DNA from: Candidatus Izemoplasmatales bacterium
Lineage (GTDB): Bacteria > Bacillota_I > Bacilli_A > Izemoplasmatales > Hujiaoplasmataceae
Direction: 5' to 3'
Assembly (NCBI GenBank): GCA_028691335.1
Contig: JAQUZK010000086.1
Location: forward strand, 1-6,111
DNA length: 6,111 bases
In this document: positions 5,545 through 6,111 of the stretch, one piece after another
Numbering within the stretch: position 1 is the first letter of the stretch
How the letters are laid out: the number at the start of each line of letters is the position of its first letter
Position numbers and translations under genes: made by a program
The notes under the pieces: model-generated
Seen by the model: the letters and a program-made list of their open reading frames with translations, nothing else
Told to the model about the DNA's origin: nothing
Database searches by the model: none

Positions 5545-6111
5545 TTATAAGAGATCATTATAGAAATTATCAGTTTTAAGAATTTTGTAAATAGAATGAA
5601 CCATGTTTTTAGCTATCGCGAAAATAACGGTTGAATGATGTTTGTTTTCTTTACTCATCATCTTAAGATATTTGCGTCTAAATTTATTATCCTTGGTCTT
5701 TGGATTCACACAAGCAACCCTAGCGGCACTATAAATGGCAGTACGTAAATACTTACTACCACGTTTAGAAATTCGAGTACGCTTACGTTTGTATTTTCCA
5801 GACTCATGGACGATGGGTTCAATACCGAAAAGAGATGTATATTTGTGTTTGTCAGGGAACCTGCTAATATCGCCAGTTTCACGCAGAATAGTCGCGCCAT
5901 TAATAGGGCCGATACCTGGGACTGATAATATCTTTGGATAAAGAGTCATATGTTGAGAAATAAGTTTCTTTAGTTCTTTATTTTGACCATTTAAATGAAT
6001 AATATTAGAAACACAAAACTTAATAAGATAAGCATTTAAGTTATTTAAATTTCCTATTGAGTTTTTCGCGATATGTTGAATAAGTTTGGCTTGTTCAATA
6101 CGGTTTGAACG
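5545..6111 (-). CDS. IS110-family transposase, C-terminal 188 codons (start outside window)
   Basis: This is the C-terminal part of an IS110/IS1111-type recombinase, which moves its element by a DEDD plus serine chemistry guided by a bridge RNA. The frame is open from the window edge (RSNRIEQAKLIQHIAKN) through to the TAA at 5545, so the ATG at 5949 is internal, not the start. Visible features of the Transposase_20 domain are SVPGIGPINGATILRETGDI, then FGIEPIVHESG, and ISKRGSKYLRTAIYSAA. The serine of HESG, at about visible residue 104, occupies the place of the catalytic serine of the family. Before this domain lies a helical, coiled-coil-like stretch. The N-terminal RuvC-like DEDD domain would be to the right of the window. 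No frameshift is seen in this part, so the gene may be intact. The IS end lies somewhere between 5544 and the ATPase promoter and is not recognisable. Confidence 0.88.
   Translation of the reverse strand, partial: RSNRIEQAKLIQHIAKNSIGNLNNLNAYLIKFCVSNIIHLNGQNKELKKLISQHMTLYPKILSVPGIGPINGATILRETGDISRFPDKHKYTSLFGIEPIVHESGKYKRKRTRISKRGSKYLRTAIYSAARVACVNPKTKDNKFRRKYLKMMSKENKHHSTVIFAIAKNMVHSIYKILKTDNFYNDLL

Noticed and set aside
5706..5941. Overlapping short frames within the IS110 transposase on both strands
   Set aside because: They are shadows of the transposase frame, which alone carries recognisable motifs.
5545..5949. Reading the IS110 protein as a complete 134-residue gene starting at 5949
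   Set aside because: The same frame stays open to the window edge at 6111 and encodes plausible transposase sequence upstream of that Met, with no ribosome binding site at 5949.
1..6111. CRISPR array, rRNA or complete tRNA genes
   Set aside because: No regularly spaced repeat-spacer pattern, no rRNA-like conserved stretch and no full cloverleaf were seen on either strand.

Overview
The window is AT-rich DNA of low-GC Gram-positive character (Bacillota, or a relative such as Acholeplasma/Haloplasma). It shows strong AGGAGG-type ribosome binding sites, tryptophan encoded by TGG, TAA/TAG stops in every gene and U-tailed terminators. The genus cannot be fixed from the sequence. The layout is a small metal-efflux block flanked by remnants of mobile elements.

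Left flank (1-1319). Bases 1-109 look like the left end of an IS3-family element on the minus strand, carrying the first 14 codons of its OrfA. It abuts a headless plus-strand large serine recombinase (110-889), of which only the zinc ribbon, coiled coil and C-terminus remain, followed by a good plus-strand terminator. A 430-base gene-free stretch follows. It holds a minus-strand terminator hairpin, a 65-base stem-loop and three copies of a CTAAGTTTA repeat that resemble an orphan transposon end.

Metal block (1320-5319, all minus strand). First in transcription order is a P1B-2 (Zn/Cd/Pb) efflux ATPase, CadA-like. It is 777 residues long because an ArsR/SmtB/CadC-like winged-helix domain is fused to its C-terminus. 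Five bases after its stop comes a membrane-anchored thioredoxin-like protein with a CGAC active site. The pair ends at a clear terminator (2421-2462). Further downstream is a separately promoted cation diffusion facilitator (CDF) zinc exporter. Together the ATPase and the CDF protein would give ATP-driven and proton-driven export of divalent metal from the cytosol. The thioredoxin-like protein would act on thiols at the outer face of the membrane. No stand-alone ArsR/CadC regulator is present. The only sensor-like domain is the one fused to the pump, and the promoter region of the pump carries tandem and inverted repeats like ArsR-family operators.

Right flank (5320-6111). The control region of the pump is followed by the C-terminal 188 codons of an IS110-family transposase on the minus strand, whose start lies beyond the window.

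The item most worth pursuing is the ATPase-ArsR fusion. Its alpha-5 metal-site pattern is retained with a Glu-to-Cys change, and it lies downstream of operator-like repeats.
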